Positions 1 through 64,000 of a stretch of DNA of 64,000 bases are shown piece by piece. The first letter of the stretch is position 1; the number at the start of each line of letters is the position of its first letter. The notes below the pieces were generated by a model. It was not told the DNA's origin, ran no database searches, and saw only the letters and a list, made by a program, of their open reading frames with translations. Where the stretch lies: contig NC_134545.1 of assembly GCF_050624435.1 (NCBI RefSeq), forward strand, positions 83,835,563-83,899,562, given 5' to 3'. The position numbers and the translations under genes are program-made. The stretch is from Tenrec ecaudatus (Eukaryota; Chordata; Mammalia; Afrosoricida; Tenrecidae).

Positions 1-30221
<30,221 letters not shown>

Positions 30222-30938
30222 CGGGGCCAAACCGCGTTTGCTGGGTGTGGACGCTTCCAGAGCTTTGGGGAGAACTGTCTTCCCATCACCTGCTTCACCC
30301 CAAGACTTCCACAGGTGACAGGGCGACCCCTCCCCTTTCCACCTCTTCATCTTAGCTGTCGGTACAGCCCATCTCCCCTCTTTGCCTCCAGTCGGACTGA
30401 GCATCTTCTCGAAAGCAGAAAGGAAGGAGGTACAAAAGTGGGCCGGGCTAGGAATGGCCTTGCCCATTGCATCGTCTGAGACTGGGGAAGAAGTGACCCT
30501 CCCAAGCTGACCATGCCGCCCTGGGGTTCCTCGTACCCTTCTTTAGAGCCTTGTCTGGAAAGTCTCCATCTCGCCCTCTCCAGAACAAGATCGTGTTCAG
30601 CCTGTAGTTCATGCTCAGCATAACTCAGAAGGTGCCACTGGCAGCCCGGCAGGTGGAGGGAGGCTGGAGTAGCTCGGGTGAGGACCGCCTCAGGGGATGG
30701 GCCAAGGAGTCCCCCAGCATGCCCAGCAGAGGGACTAGGCCCTGTTGGTCTGATTGGTTTCCTTCAAGATAAGGAACGAGCAGCCTGAGAAAGTGCGTCT
30801 CTGCTGGAATGGACGGAATGAGTCACTGTGTTGCCCAGGGGTACATCCGCCAAGGCATCTGCTCCGGGAGAGGAGGCCCTGGCAGGGAGCTGGGGCCAAA
30901 GATGGAACTTCAGGTTTTAAGTGCAAATCAAAGCAAAA

Positions 30939-30944
30939 AATAAA
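30939..30944 (+). terminator. CNNM1: possible proximal poly(A) signal of CNNM1
   Basis: AATAAA lies in an A-rich stretch about 720 nt after the stop. It could yield a short 3' UTR, or be chance in a low-complexity tract. Confidence 0.3.
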
Positions 30945-31164
30945 TAAGTAAATAGGAGGAGGAGGAGAAAAGAAACGCACATAAAGCGGACGCTAAGCAA
31001 GTTTAGCCATGATAAACCAAAGAGTGCCCAGGTCAGCCAAGGAGAATGGAAGGTCTCGTGGGACCATGGTGTGTCGTGCACAAGAATGTTGAAAGTCGCT
31101 CTTCTTGTTCAGTCTTTCCAACCCCCACCCTCACCCCTGACTCCTTCACAGCAGGTCAGCCGAG

Positions 31165-31307
31165 CGTCTACTAAAACCAAACCCCGTGACGTCCAGTAGA
31201 GGTCAACTCATAGTGACCTACCCTCTTTCTCCTGCAGAGTGGCTGGTGGGTTTGAACTGCCCACCTTTTATTTAGGCCCCTGTAGGTTAACCAGTGGACC
31301 CACAGGG
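31165..31307 (-). mobile_element. AfroSINE, antisense, in CNNM1 3' UTR
   Basis: GGCTGGTGGGTTTGAACTGC and a shortened middle. It would be part of the mature mRNA if the distal poly(A) site is used. Confidence 0.75.
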
Positions 31308-31819
31308 CACCTGAGAATTAACTAACTGGGTGTTCTGTTCTGCACCGGGATGTTGGAGACAGTGCAATCCCAAGTGTATCCACCAGGGGGCAGAATGACT
31401 GCACATAACTTTCAGAGGCAAGTGACCAAAGTTAGAGATATATAAGGAGGCAGGGACTCTTCGAAAAATTCCAGGGAAAAGGGATTGAAGACCTACTGGA
31501 ATTTTACCATGAATGTTCAAAAGCCTCTTCATAAGGGAAGTGCGGCTTTGAAAACCCATCCCACTTTCTAAGCGATTCCCCACAATGTTGGGTCCCTGGG
31601 CCAGACATCCAGTGATTCGGGGCTGCCCGCTGTATCTCCCAATCATTCCCCAACTTTTCCCTGTGTTCTACCACTCCTCCCAACCTCCAGACCCGCGACT
31701 GCCATTTCCCTGTGCCCCTTCGGTCAGTCATCACACGGGGAGGAGGGACCGATCATTCCTTTGTGTTATTTGCATCTCACACGAATGCTCACGAACCCGT
31801 GGGAACATTTAACTCAGGA

Positions 31820-31955
31820 GTTCTGAAACTTGGGGGCCATGAACCCCTCAGAATTGTGTGTTTATGCGTGTTTTTGAGTGGCCTAATGCTGTCCTAAGAG
31901 TCCCAAAGGTCTCAGGCCGACAAAGGGTTACAAACCACTATCTTAGCGAGTGGGA
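31820..31955 (+). mobile_element. old hAT-like element in CNNM1 3' UTR
   Basis: GGAGTTCTGAAACTTGGGGG, CATGAACCCCTCAGAATTGT and a right end AAGGGTTACAAACCACTAT resemble old Charlie-type elements with TTCTCAACC/GGTTAAGAACC ends. The subfamily is not assigned. Confidence 0.45.
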
Positions 31956-32675
31956 CAGTGAGCCCAGAGTCTCTGCAGTGCAGAGTGAAGTGAATCTGGG
32001 GCCTTGGGTGAGAGACTTTGAGTTATGGGGGGGGGGGTCTTCTTCAGTGCCTGCCAAGCCCAGGGGGAAGGCTGGCACGCACCAAGAAGTGGGAGGACTC
32101 GTGTCCTTCGTATACCCTGGGGTGGCACAGTGGGCCGGCAAGTCTGTGGATCTTGGTGCCCCTCTCCCCACCCAATCCGAGCAGGTGGTTCAGACAGGAG
32201 GGTCACTGCGTGTGGAAGTAATGATGTTCTGGCTGGGGATGGCTTTTCTCCCATCAGCCTATTATTCCCTTCAACATGCCCCTTGCCCAGCCTGGCCTGC
32301 AGCCCAGCAGTGCATGAGTTCATGTAACTACGTCCACAGTCGCCCTCTCCCAGCACCTGCTCTTGCCTGGTAAGGACGGGCACAGCGTCATTTCTTGGCG
32401 CTAGGGGGCCTCAGGTCCAGACCAGCCAACAGTGGGAGTTCCAGGAACGGGGGGCCATCAGATGTAGCATTGGTGCAGGATGACCGCTCGCCTGGCCTTT
32501 CATGAGCCCTCAGGCCTCCGGGCTCCAGCCATCGCTATTGCATTCCATCCATCCCTTTGCCAACCCCCCGGGAGAGCCTGTCACCTGGCCCCTCCTTGTC
32601 CCACCTTCCTGCCAGAGTTTTTCTTCAGGTTCATAAACAAGTTTGATTGGTTGGTTTTTTAAGAGAGGATTTTAA

Positions 32676-32724
32676 AATAAAGCACTTATGAAAGCTCAGA
32701 AACTGTAAATACTTTTTAAATAAA
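32676..32724 (+). terminator. CNNM1: CNNM1 poly(A) signals (two AATAAA)
   Basis: AATAAA occurs at 32676-32681 and 32719-32724 in AT-rich sequence, followed by a TG/T-rich stretch (32728-32756) typical of a downstream element. This is the strongest such cluster after the stop codon. Confidence 0.65.
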
Positions 32725-33339
32725 GAAAATGCCTTTCCTGGAATGTGGCTGTTTCCCTGAGTCACGCAGGCTGGTGCACGCGTCCAGTTCTCTCCCGTTT
32801 GCCCGCCCGGCCTGAAGAGGCTCTTGTGCTTCTCAGGGCCGGGGTGAGGCTGCGCTGACTCACTTACTGGACGGAGTTGGTGGTCGACTTTGGTTAAGAC
32901 GTGGGTGAGACTCTGCAGTAGTAAATGCCGGAACGGGACAGTAGCAGCTGTCCCAGGAACCAGAGTCTGAATAAGCATTGAAGAGATTTGAGAACCCAGG
33001 CACCTGATCGCCAAAGCATACCAGACGCTGGGCTGGGGCGCTCTGGGAGTTTGAGATTTTGGGCTAGGCCTGAGAAGAGCCCCTGAGACGGTGACAGGAG
33101 CTCAAGCAACATGACTGGCAGTTTCCGACCCAAGTCGTGGGACAGCAGAAGAGGAGTAGGCCCGATATTCATTCGTTTTCAACCCTGGCAGCAGGGAGAG
33201 CTGCCAGGCAGGTGGGAAGATGTGTTGGGGTATTTAGTCTCATTGTTTGTTGGGAGAAGCTGGGAATCTGACACTTAGGACTAATCCATGGGAAGTTCTT
33301 TCACCGGCCAACCAGGACCACTATTGGCCTTTGCCTAAA

Positions 33340-33368
33340 TTAGATAGATAGATGATAGATAGATAGAT

Positions 33369-33423
<55 letters not shown>
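33340..33423. repeat. (GATA)n microsatellite
   Basis: About 20 tetranucleotide units with GATGATA interruptions near the 5' side. Confidence 0.97.
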
Positions 33424-33425
<2 letters not shown>

Positions 33426-33695
33426 CCTTCCCCAGGGCCTACCTAGAGGCTAGTCATTTCATTCACAGCAGTCGTAAATATTATTTCAGTTTTAAAACCA
33501 TTTCACAGTGGTGCTAAGGGTACACTCACCTGGTTCTTTCTCAAAAGTCGCCGAGGAAGGCGGGGGATGACTCACACCGCTGTACAGGCTGAGAAACAGG
33601 CTGGCCGAGATGAGGTGACTCGGGGAGCTTATTCAGCAGGGAAGTGGCAGAGCCGAGGTCCCACTGGTGTCCTCCTTCAAGAGCAGGAAGAGCGT

Positions 33696-33894
33696 GAGAC
33701 TCACTCACTGCCATCAAGTCTGCCCCGACTCTCAGCGAGCCTATCTACAAGGAAGATCTGCCCCGTGGGGTTTCGAGATGACACGTTTACAGGAGTAGAA
33801 AGCCCGGGCGTTCTCCGAGTGGCTGGTGGCTTCCGACTGCTGCCTTGGCAGTTAGAGGGCCACTGTGTATCCACTATGCCCCCAGGTTCCTTGT
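33696..33894 (-). mobile_element. AfroSINE, antisense, intergenic
   Basis: From CTCACTGCCATCAAGTCTGC to TATCCACTATGCCCCCAGGT, near full length. Confidence 0.85.
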
Positions 33895-34094
33895 GGCGCA
33901 CCCTGATTCTGAGATTCCCAGGGCGCCTTTGGATGGGCCTGGGCCTGAAAAGCTCGGCTGTAATAACGCCTCCTTCACTCACCCGCCCAGGGAGTTGAGA
34001 GCCCCTCCCTTTCTTGTGTCTGAACACGATGGAAAACAGCACCACGCTTCTGGGAACATTGATCAAAATACTTGCAATAAAAGATTCTGTTGCT

Positions 34095-34235
34095 CTTGAA
34101 TCAACTCTGACACCTGCTAGCCGTCAAGGAGCGTCCAGCCGCCCTTGGGGTTTCCCAGGCTGGGATCCCTACTGATGTCAACTTCTGCTGTGGGGCAGCT
34201 GATGGGTTCAACCTGCTGACCTGGAAGAACAGGTT
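34095..34235 (-). mobile_element. AfroSINE, antisense, decayed
   Basis: TTGAATCAACTCTGACACCT start and TGATGGGTTCAACCTGCTGA near the head. Confidence 0.65.
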
Positions 34236-34736
34236 GCCCAGGTGCCGTGGAGGTCAGCGGTTACTTGTAGCCTTTCGGTAATGGTGCGTGGTTTTGTCTC
34301 AGCGTTTCCTAACCGATGGCACTCGCAATCCTCTCAGAAGGAAAGTGAAGTTCACCCTGAGAAATAAAACACTAAAGCACAGATTTCTAGCGAGTGAGTT
34401 TTGAGGGTTATAAGACCACTTTATCTAAAATCTTTTCACTCGCCAAGAACCGCTTTTGCCTCTTTGGGGGGTAAACTGCATCCTCGTGGAGAGAGAGACT
34501 GCTGGTTGGAAGCAACTGGGGGGAAAAGTAGGCTGACGGAAGGCCTAGTCCGTTTCTAGTTTACTTTGTCTTCCCTGCCTCAGGGCAAGCGCCTTTAAAC
34601 CAGAACGGAAATGTTTGTCAGTCAAAGGGAAGTTAGAATGGGAGGTCATGAGGGCCCGAGGCCTGGACCCTCCAATCACAAGACCCTTCCAAGAGGCCTG
34701 CCCACGTAGCAGTGTGGGGGCCACAAAGGATGGGAT

Positions 34737-34737
<1 letters not shown>

Positions 34738-34772
<35 letters not shown>
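34738..34772. repeat. (TC)n microsatellite
   Basis: About 16 units in the convergent spacer. Confidence 0.97.
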
Positions 34773-34773
<1 letters not shown>

Positions 34774-35035
34774 CCTACTGGGGATCCAGCCCGGAGGGTG
34801 AATGTTCGGTAACCACTTCCGGGGTAAAATGGGGAAGGAGGGAGCCCAGGAACCAAAAATGTGGAAAAACCAAACCAAAAGGCCATGAAGGACAAGTTCC
34901 AGGAAACAGCCTTCCATGCTGCATGGGAGAGGAGGCGGCAGACCAAACGCTGGTTCAAGGCCGGGCTCTCTGTCATTGAAGAACTCCGACGTGGAACGGG
35001 TGCCTCACCATGCACTGGAATTTACCTGCCCCCCA

Positions 35036-35224
35036 AAGCCAAACTCACTGCCACCGATACCTGCCCCCAAAAGCCAAACTCACTGCCACGGAGTTGATGC
35101 TGTCTCTAGGACGGGGTAGACCTGCCCCTGCAGGTTTCCGAGACTGTTAACTCCTCACGGGGGTCTCTCCCTCGGAGCTGCTGGCGATGTCGAACTGCTG
35201 GCCTTGCAGTTAGCAATCCAACAC
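35036..35224 (-). mobile_element. AfroSINE, antisense, with duplicated 3' end
   Basis: The AAACTCACTGCCAC block occurs twice (35040 and 35077), so the terminal ~37 bp is duplicated. It ends CCTTGCAGTTAGCAATCCAA. Confidence 0.82.
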
Positions 35225-35818
35225 AAAGACACATTTCAGGGACAGAGTGGAAGAAACAATTTCACTCGGGGAGAAAAGTTGGGAGTTCGTGAATTCCCAG
35301 ACCTCTGCCATTCCCTGGACTGTACAATTTTGAGGACAACTCTAAGGAGTCAGAGCCAGATAAAACACCAACAACGGTCTGTAAACATGTTGAAACGCCA
35401 CACAGTAGCCCTCTTGTTTCACGTGCGATTCAGCCCCCACAGGCTACAAAACTGGAGACTCCCGGACTCTGCAGACAGCGGGACTTTAGTGTCGTCACTG
35501 CCTCTCTGGAGGAGGCCCCCCGCTGCCATGAGGGGGGTGTTCTGTAGGACCGGGGGCCTCTGCACAGAAGCCCACCAAACAGCCCAGAGCACCGGTACAG
35601 TGAGCGCCCTAAGGAGGTTGGCATTAAGAATGCATTTTAGATATGTCTTTACAAGTAAATCCCTCTAAAATGTTCACTTTGGATTATGACTCAATAAAAC
35701 TGTTTATAAAATCAGTAATTTTTTTAAAAATTTAAAAAGTACATTGTAAGTCATATAGGTCACAACCCACTAGTGGATCCCAAAATCAGTCCCATGGGGT
35801 CTTGATTGGCAACTTCAC

Positions 35819-35824
35819 TTTATT
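35819..35824 (-). terminator. GOT1: GOT1 candidate distal poly(A) signal
   Basis: A second AATAAA in the gene direction, in T/A-rich sequence. It could serve a longer 3' UTR. Confidence 0.4.
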
Positions 35825-35908
35825 TTTAGTAAAGTAAAATAGAACCGGTAGAATGGACTTGAAAACATCAATGTACCACACGCAGCAGGGGTAAATATGA
35901 TCTTGGGG

Positions 35909-35910
<2 letters not shown>

Positions 35911-35962
<52 letters not shown>
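35911..35962. repeat. (GT)n microsatellite near the GOT1 3' end
   Basis: About 25 units. They read (CA)n in the GOT1 direction and lie between its two candidate poly(A) signals. Confidence 0.97.
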
Positions 35963-35965
<3 letters not shown>

Positions 35966-36235
35966 TACACACTCCTGCACGCGGGCCATGATATAGTTTG
36001 TTCCTCCTCGCAGGGACACAGAAAGAGCAGGAGACAGAGGAGCTGGGTCAGGATGACAACTTTTAATGACTCAGCCAACACCCACAATCACACTGAGCTA
36101 CTTCCTAACAACTTGATCTTTGGGCTGGACTTTGTACGGAGTCCAACGACATGGAGAAGCACACAAGCACATCACACGGGCAGCAGTCCTGCTTCTGTGG
36201 GGAGGGGCAAGAGTTACGTCTCATAATCAAAATAC

Positions 36236-36241
36236 TTTATT
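36236..36241 (-). terminator. GOT1: GOT1 proximal poly(A) signal
   Basis: The plus-strand TTTATT reads AATAAA in the gene direction. It is the first canonical signal after the stop. Confidence 0.6.
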
Positions 36242-36492
36242 CTTCTTTAAATAAAAACGGGAGTTTGCTCTGGCCTCCCTGAAGGCTCTAATCCCAGCCC
36301 CCTCTTCTCTTCATGGGTGCTCACTCCCAGGGGGACCAGTTTTAAAAAGAGGCCGTCTCTCCAGGGCAGTCACAGCAGCCAGGCAGTCCTTCTGTGGTCT
36401 CTACGACGGGTTATGTACAACTAGGTTGGTGCAGGCAGGGAACACACATGCCGGGGGGCCACTTTGGTGGTGCTGGTTTGGGCGGCGCTGCT

Positions 36493-60860
<24,368 letters not shown>

Positions 60861-61419
60861 CGTGAATTCCTCCCTGCCGATCTGATAGAGATTTTTGCTC
60901 CCAAGTCCTTTCTGGGGCAGGACCTGGTGCTCAAGGACCTTCGCGGCCGCCCTCTCCAGACATCCTCCTACTCCGCCTAGGCTGATCGCGCTGGCGTCAG
61001 CTGGCCAGTACCCAAGCTGCCGCTTTTAGCCACGCTCACCCTTTGCCAGGCCTTCCTCCCTCCGCACCCCACCCTGCTCTCCTCCTGACCTTGGAGACCT
61101 GAGCAAACGCCCGCTTCTCCATCCCCCTTTTCCAAACGTCAGCTCCTGTTGCTGTACATCTGTTCCTAGTTGACAGATAATATAATTCTGGGCTTACAAT
61201 TAACCACATAGGTGGTTAAGAGCCCTGACATTTCCCATTCTGCCATAGGACCCTGTGAGGTTAGGTTCAGGGTGGAAAATTGAGAGAAAGGCTGAGGCGG
61301 AGGATGGTTGCAGGATCTGAAGAATAAAATCAGTCGCCAAATGTAGACATTGTTGAGTTGGTGGATGTTTTGCTGTGTATATGTTCAACATTTTTTTAAA
61401 ATAAAAATTCTTTAAAAAG

Positions 61420-61610
61420 GACTCTGGAGCCACGACTGCCAAGCTTTAAATTCTGGTTCTGCTACTTTTTAACTTGGGCAAGTGTCGGCAAGCCACCTGT
61501 TTTCTAATCTCTAAAGTGGAGATAGTAACGTTTTCCTCGGGGGTGTTGGAATTATGAGTCCGGATAGGTAAAGTGCTTAGTGTAAGACTGCCTGCAATGT
61601 TTGCTATTGT
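61420..61610 (+). mobile_element. MIR, near full length
   Basis: ATTCTGGTTCTGCTACTTTT, ACTTGGGCAAGTGTCGGCAA, GTGGAGATAGTAACG and GTAAAGTGCTTAG follow the MIR consensus order. Confidence 0.75.
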
Positions 61611-61705
61611 GTTCAGTGCATATCCACCACCCCCCTTGGGGGAAGCGGCTTTGAACTAGGAATCATATCTCGCATGAGTCTCCCTCCTTGTCTTGCCCTT
61701 AGTAA

Positions 61706-61886
61706 AACTTTCCTGCCATGGAGTCAATGCTGACTCACAGTGACCCTATAGGTCAGAGTAGAACTGTCCCTGTGAGTTTCTGAGACTGTCACTTTTTACA
61801 GGAGTAGAAAGCCTCGCTTTTCTCCTGTTTGAAGCTATTTGCTTCAAAACTACTGACCATGTAGTTAGCAATCCAATAACTGCCAA
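61706..61886 (-). mobile_element. AfroSINE, antisense, upstream of GOT1
   Basis: GCTGACTCACAGTGACCCTA and TTTTACAGGAGTAGAAAGCC. The head end is partly lost. Confidence 0.82.
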
Positions 61887-62171
61887 CACCTCCCTCCCCC
61901 CAGGTAACTTTAGTAAGCCCTCAATAAATAGTGGAAGGCGCCAGTTCTCTCAGTGAGAAAAAAAAAAAAAACTCAGCTATTTGGATGATGTGACAATTTC
62001 AAAACAAAACCCCAAACACCCTGAACTTTCAAAGTATCCACCCAAGCCAAATGAACGTGGTGCAACACCTTGTCAGCCTTTGCAACATCTTGTCACCTCT
62101 GATTTTAAAGGCCAGGGTCCCACAGTGTTTGATTAGCATGGTCTCCTCCTCCCACCCACCCCCCCCAAAAA

Positions 62172-62242
62172 AAGGACAAGTTCAATACAAAACGTCAAAT
62201 GAATATTGAACTAAAGGACAAGTTCAATATGAAACGTCAACC
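62172..62242. repeat. short direct duplication
   Basis: AAAGGACAAGTTCAATA occurs at about 62171 and 62213, each followed by AAACGTCAA. Confidence 0.75.
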
Positions 62243-62486
62243 ATTGGTACTTCGAAAGGCTGAGGCAAAGGGCAGCTGCTGAGGAGGGTGTTTTTCGCCC
62301 AGCCATCCCAGAGTTTGGTTTAAAATCATCTTCCCAGCGTTCATCAGCGCATATCATGGTCACTCCTTACGTCATTCCCTGAGAGAAAAACAACCTGGAT
62401 TACCTAAACACTATGAACTTGGCTAAAGCCAAATAAATATTTATTGGACATTAAGCAGCTCTGTAACCAAGTCAATACTGAGAAGG

Positions 62487-62692
62487 GCAAAACCCACTGT
62501 CCCGAGTCAATTCTGACTGATAATTACCCTGGTAGGACCAAGTGGAACTGTTCCATTGTGTTTCCAAGCCTGTCAGTCTTCGGGGGAGTAGACGGCCTCA
62601 TCTCTCTCCCACAGAGCAGCTGGTGGGTTTGAACCATCGACCTTGCAGGTCAGCAGCCCAATGCGTAAGCCACCGTACCACCAGGAGCTCGA
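62487..62692 (-). mobile_element. AfroSINE, antisense, upstream of GOT1
   Basis: TGGTGGGTTTGAACCATCGA and CCACCGTACCACCAGGAGCT. Confidence 0.85.
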
Positions 62693-64000
62693 GAGACATA
62701 AAGAGAGTTCCATGTGCAGTTTTTCTTCATGCCCTCCTTGGAAATCTAATTTTCAGAAAAGGGCCAACAGTAGGAAGGAAGGTTGCCTGTTACAGGTGCT
62801 CTGTGTCTCCCACAGCCTCCCCCAAACCCCCAGCGAGAACAAGAAGTTTTGAGGCAATGGCTTGAAATTGAGTACCCTTCTGTCCTGAGTCCTGCAGGCT
62901 GCCCTTCTAAATGAGATGCCAATCTTGAAATACACAAGATGCTTCCCAGGCCATGGCTAATTTTAACACTTTGACTTAGAATTGACTCAACACTGCCTCC
63001 CCACTAAATGGCTAATTCAAGAATCTCTTGAGAGGCAAACACTGCCCAGGCAAGTAGGCAGCCAGGCAGAGTGAGTGTCCAGGCACCGGGCAGTGAAGGC
63101 AGAAGGAGTGGCCAGTACTAGCCCAGCTTCCTGACTTCGTTTTGTAACTCTGTTCTATTGACCTCCCTACCATTTCTCTCCTATCTTCTATTTTTCTCAT
63201 TCTTTCTTCCAGGGAACTTCCTATCATTTCTCTCCTATCTTCTCATTTCTATTCTTCCAAAGAACTGGCTACCACTTCCTCTGAAATGAATTCCTTTAGC
63301 ATGGACTTGCTTGACAGTCTGAAGCCTCCAGGGCAGGGCAGCACTGCCCCAGAGTGGCAGACGCAGGGTAGGCAAGGGCAGTAGTGGACATTGCATGAAC
63401 CACGAAGCAAATCCACACCTGCTGCTTCTACTGGATCTCGACCCTGACGACTCAGAATGGCTAAACTTAGGAAGAAGCCAGGGGAGGGAGGAGTTCATCA
63501 CAGTGGGTACTCAGCCTAAAGTACTTTGGAATGGTTCTCTGTGGACAAATGCTGTCCTTCCTATTGCAATTCAGAAGCCGAGCTGTAGGCTGCACACATG
63601 GTCTATTACAACCCCACGCTGTGAGAGGCAACCAGCTCAAGGGTGACCTTGTGACGAATAGTGGACAATACAATCAGCAGAGAGCCCCCGGGCTTCTGTC
63701 TTTTCACAGGGCGTGAGTTTGCTCTTGCTGAGGAAAATGATTATCGACTCAACCGCTCTCCCCTTGAACTAACCAGTCCTGAGTGGGCCTTGGTGGAACC
63801 ATTGCCCCTTGCTTCTCTCTCCCTCCTCTCAAACTGAACCCTAGAAGCGCACAGCCAGCAAGGCCTAGAGTGGACGGCTGGAGCTGGCCATGCTCAGGTG
63901 CGAGGGTTTTGATATTTTTCACAGCTGCTGAGACCTGTGGATGACAGATATCAACAAGACTGATCTACTTGATGAATATAAGTTTCAGGGCACCATTGAT

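Larger units (their letters stand above)
30222..32745 (+). other. CNNM1: CNNM1 3' untranslated region (probable extent)
   Basis: There is no open coding sequence after the stop. The most convincing end is the pair of AATAAA signals at 32676 and 32719, so cleavage is inferred near 32740. A proximal AATAAA at 30939, in an A-rich run, could make a short form. The UTR contains an antisense AfroSINE (31165-31307) and an old hAT-like repeat (31820-31955). The exact 3' end needs transcript data. Confidence 0.65.
32746..35814. other. convergent intergenic spacer CNNM1-GOT1
   Basis: No gene is seen. It contains a GATA microsatellite (33340-33423), three antisense AfroSINEs (33696, 34095, 35036), a (TC)n tract (34738-34772) and an AATAAA on the + strand at 35693 that could serve a rare CNNM1 read-through end. 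Confidence 0.6.
35815..36492 (-). other. GOT1: GOT1 3' untranslated region (short end ~36.22 kb, long end ~35.82 kb)
   Basis: On the minus strand, AATAAA occurs at 36241-36236 (about 255 nt after the stop) and again at 35824-35819 (about 670 nt). An ATTAAA variant lies at 36067-36062. Either main end is plausible. The longer form would include the (CA)n strand of the microsatellite at 35911-35962. Confidence 0.55.
60861..64000. other. upstream flank of GOT1, no gene recognised
   Basis: It holds a MIR (61420-61610), two antisense AfroSINEs (61706-61886, 62487-62692), a short direct duplication (62172-62240) and otherwise unique sequence. Open frames are short and show no family similarity. 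Confidence 0.6.

Noticed and set aside
33340-33423. GATA-factor binding cluster
   Set aside because: It is a plain tetranucleotide microsatellite. Repeated GATA words there do not indicate an enhancer.
34545-35015. Arg/Glu-repeat open frame on the - strand
   Set aside because: The RERERERE stretch is the (TC)n microsatellite. The flanks are non-coding spacer and a SINE.
35786-36226. Cys/Val or Thr/His repeat frames
   Set aside because: These are translations of the (GT)25 microsatellite.

Overview
The window is mammalian nuclear DNA: split exons with GT-AG introns, dense SINE and LINE copies, and microsatellites. Two young repeat families point to the lineage. About 32 copies belong to the tRNA-derived SINE family of Afrotheria (AfroSINE; 3' end close to GAATCGACTCGATGGCA). 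Five copies of about 190-200 bp match the hAT transposon SPIN ('space invaders'), which I recall being reported in tenrecs but not elephants. The best guess is therefore a tenrec such as Echinops telfairi (inference).

Two protein-coding genes lie tail to tail, as CNNM1 and GOT1 do in human 10q24. CNNM1 is on the + strand. Ten exons, probably exons 2-11, run from 244 to a poly(A) signal near 32.7 kb. They encode the last ~402 residues: the cyclic-nucleotide-binding-like domain and the tail ending NLTPLIT. The large first exon, with the membrane and CBS domains, lies before base 1. GOT1 is on the - strand and complete: nine coding exons from 60198 down to the stop at 36493-36495. They splice to a 413-residue cytosolic aspartate aminotransferase with all expected active-site residues. 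Its promoter at about 60.1-60.6 kb is CpG-rich, with GC boxes and five regularly spaced CCAAT boxes.

Layout: 1-30.2 kb CNNM1 exons and introns; 30.2-32.75 kb CNNM1 3' UTR; 32.75-36.2 kb convergent intergenic spacer; 36.2-60.3 kb GOT1, whose intron 2 holds a cluster of LINE 3' ends at 42.6-48.0 kb; 60.4-64 kb upstream flank of GOT1 with no recognisable gene. Introns and spacers hold AfroSINEs, SPIN copies, a 114-bp TA-flanked palindromic element, LINE 3' UTRs, RTE/BovB-like pieces, MIRs, MER5-like elements and several tandem repeats.

The most notable observation is GOT1 intron 6. It is 327 bp, has no stop codon in frame with both flanking exons, and is mostly five exact-length 39-bp (13-codon) repeats starting 11 nt after the donor. 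Retaining it would insert a repetitive Pro/Ser/Leu-rich segment six residues after the catalytic lysine. No complete novel gene system was seen.
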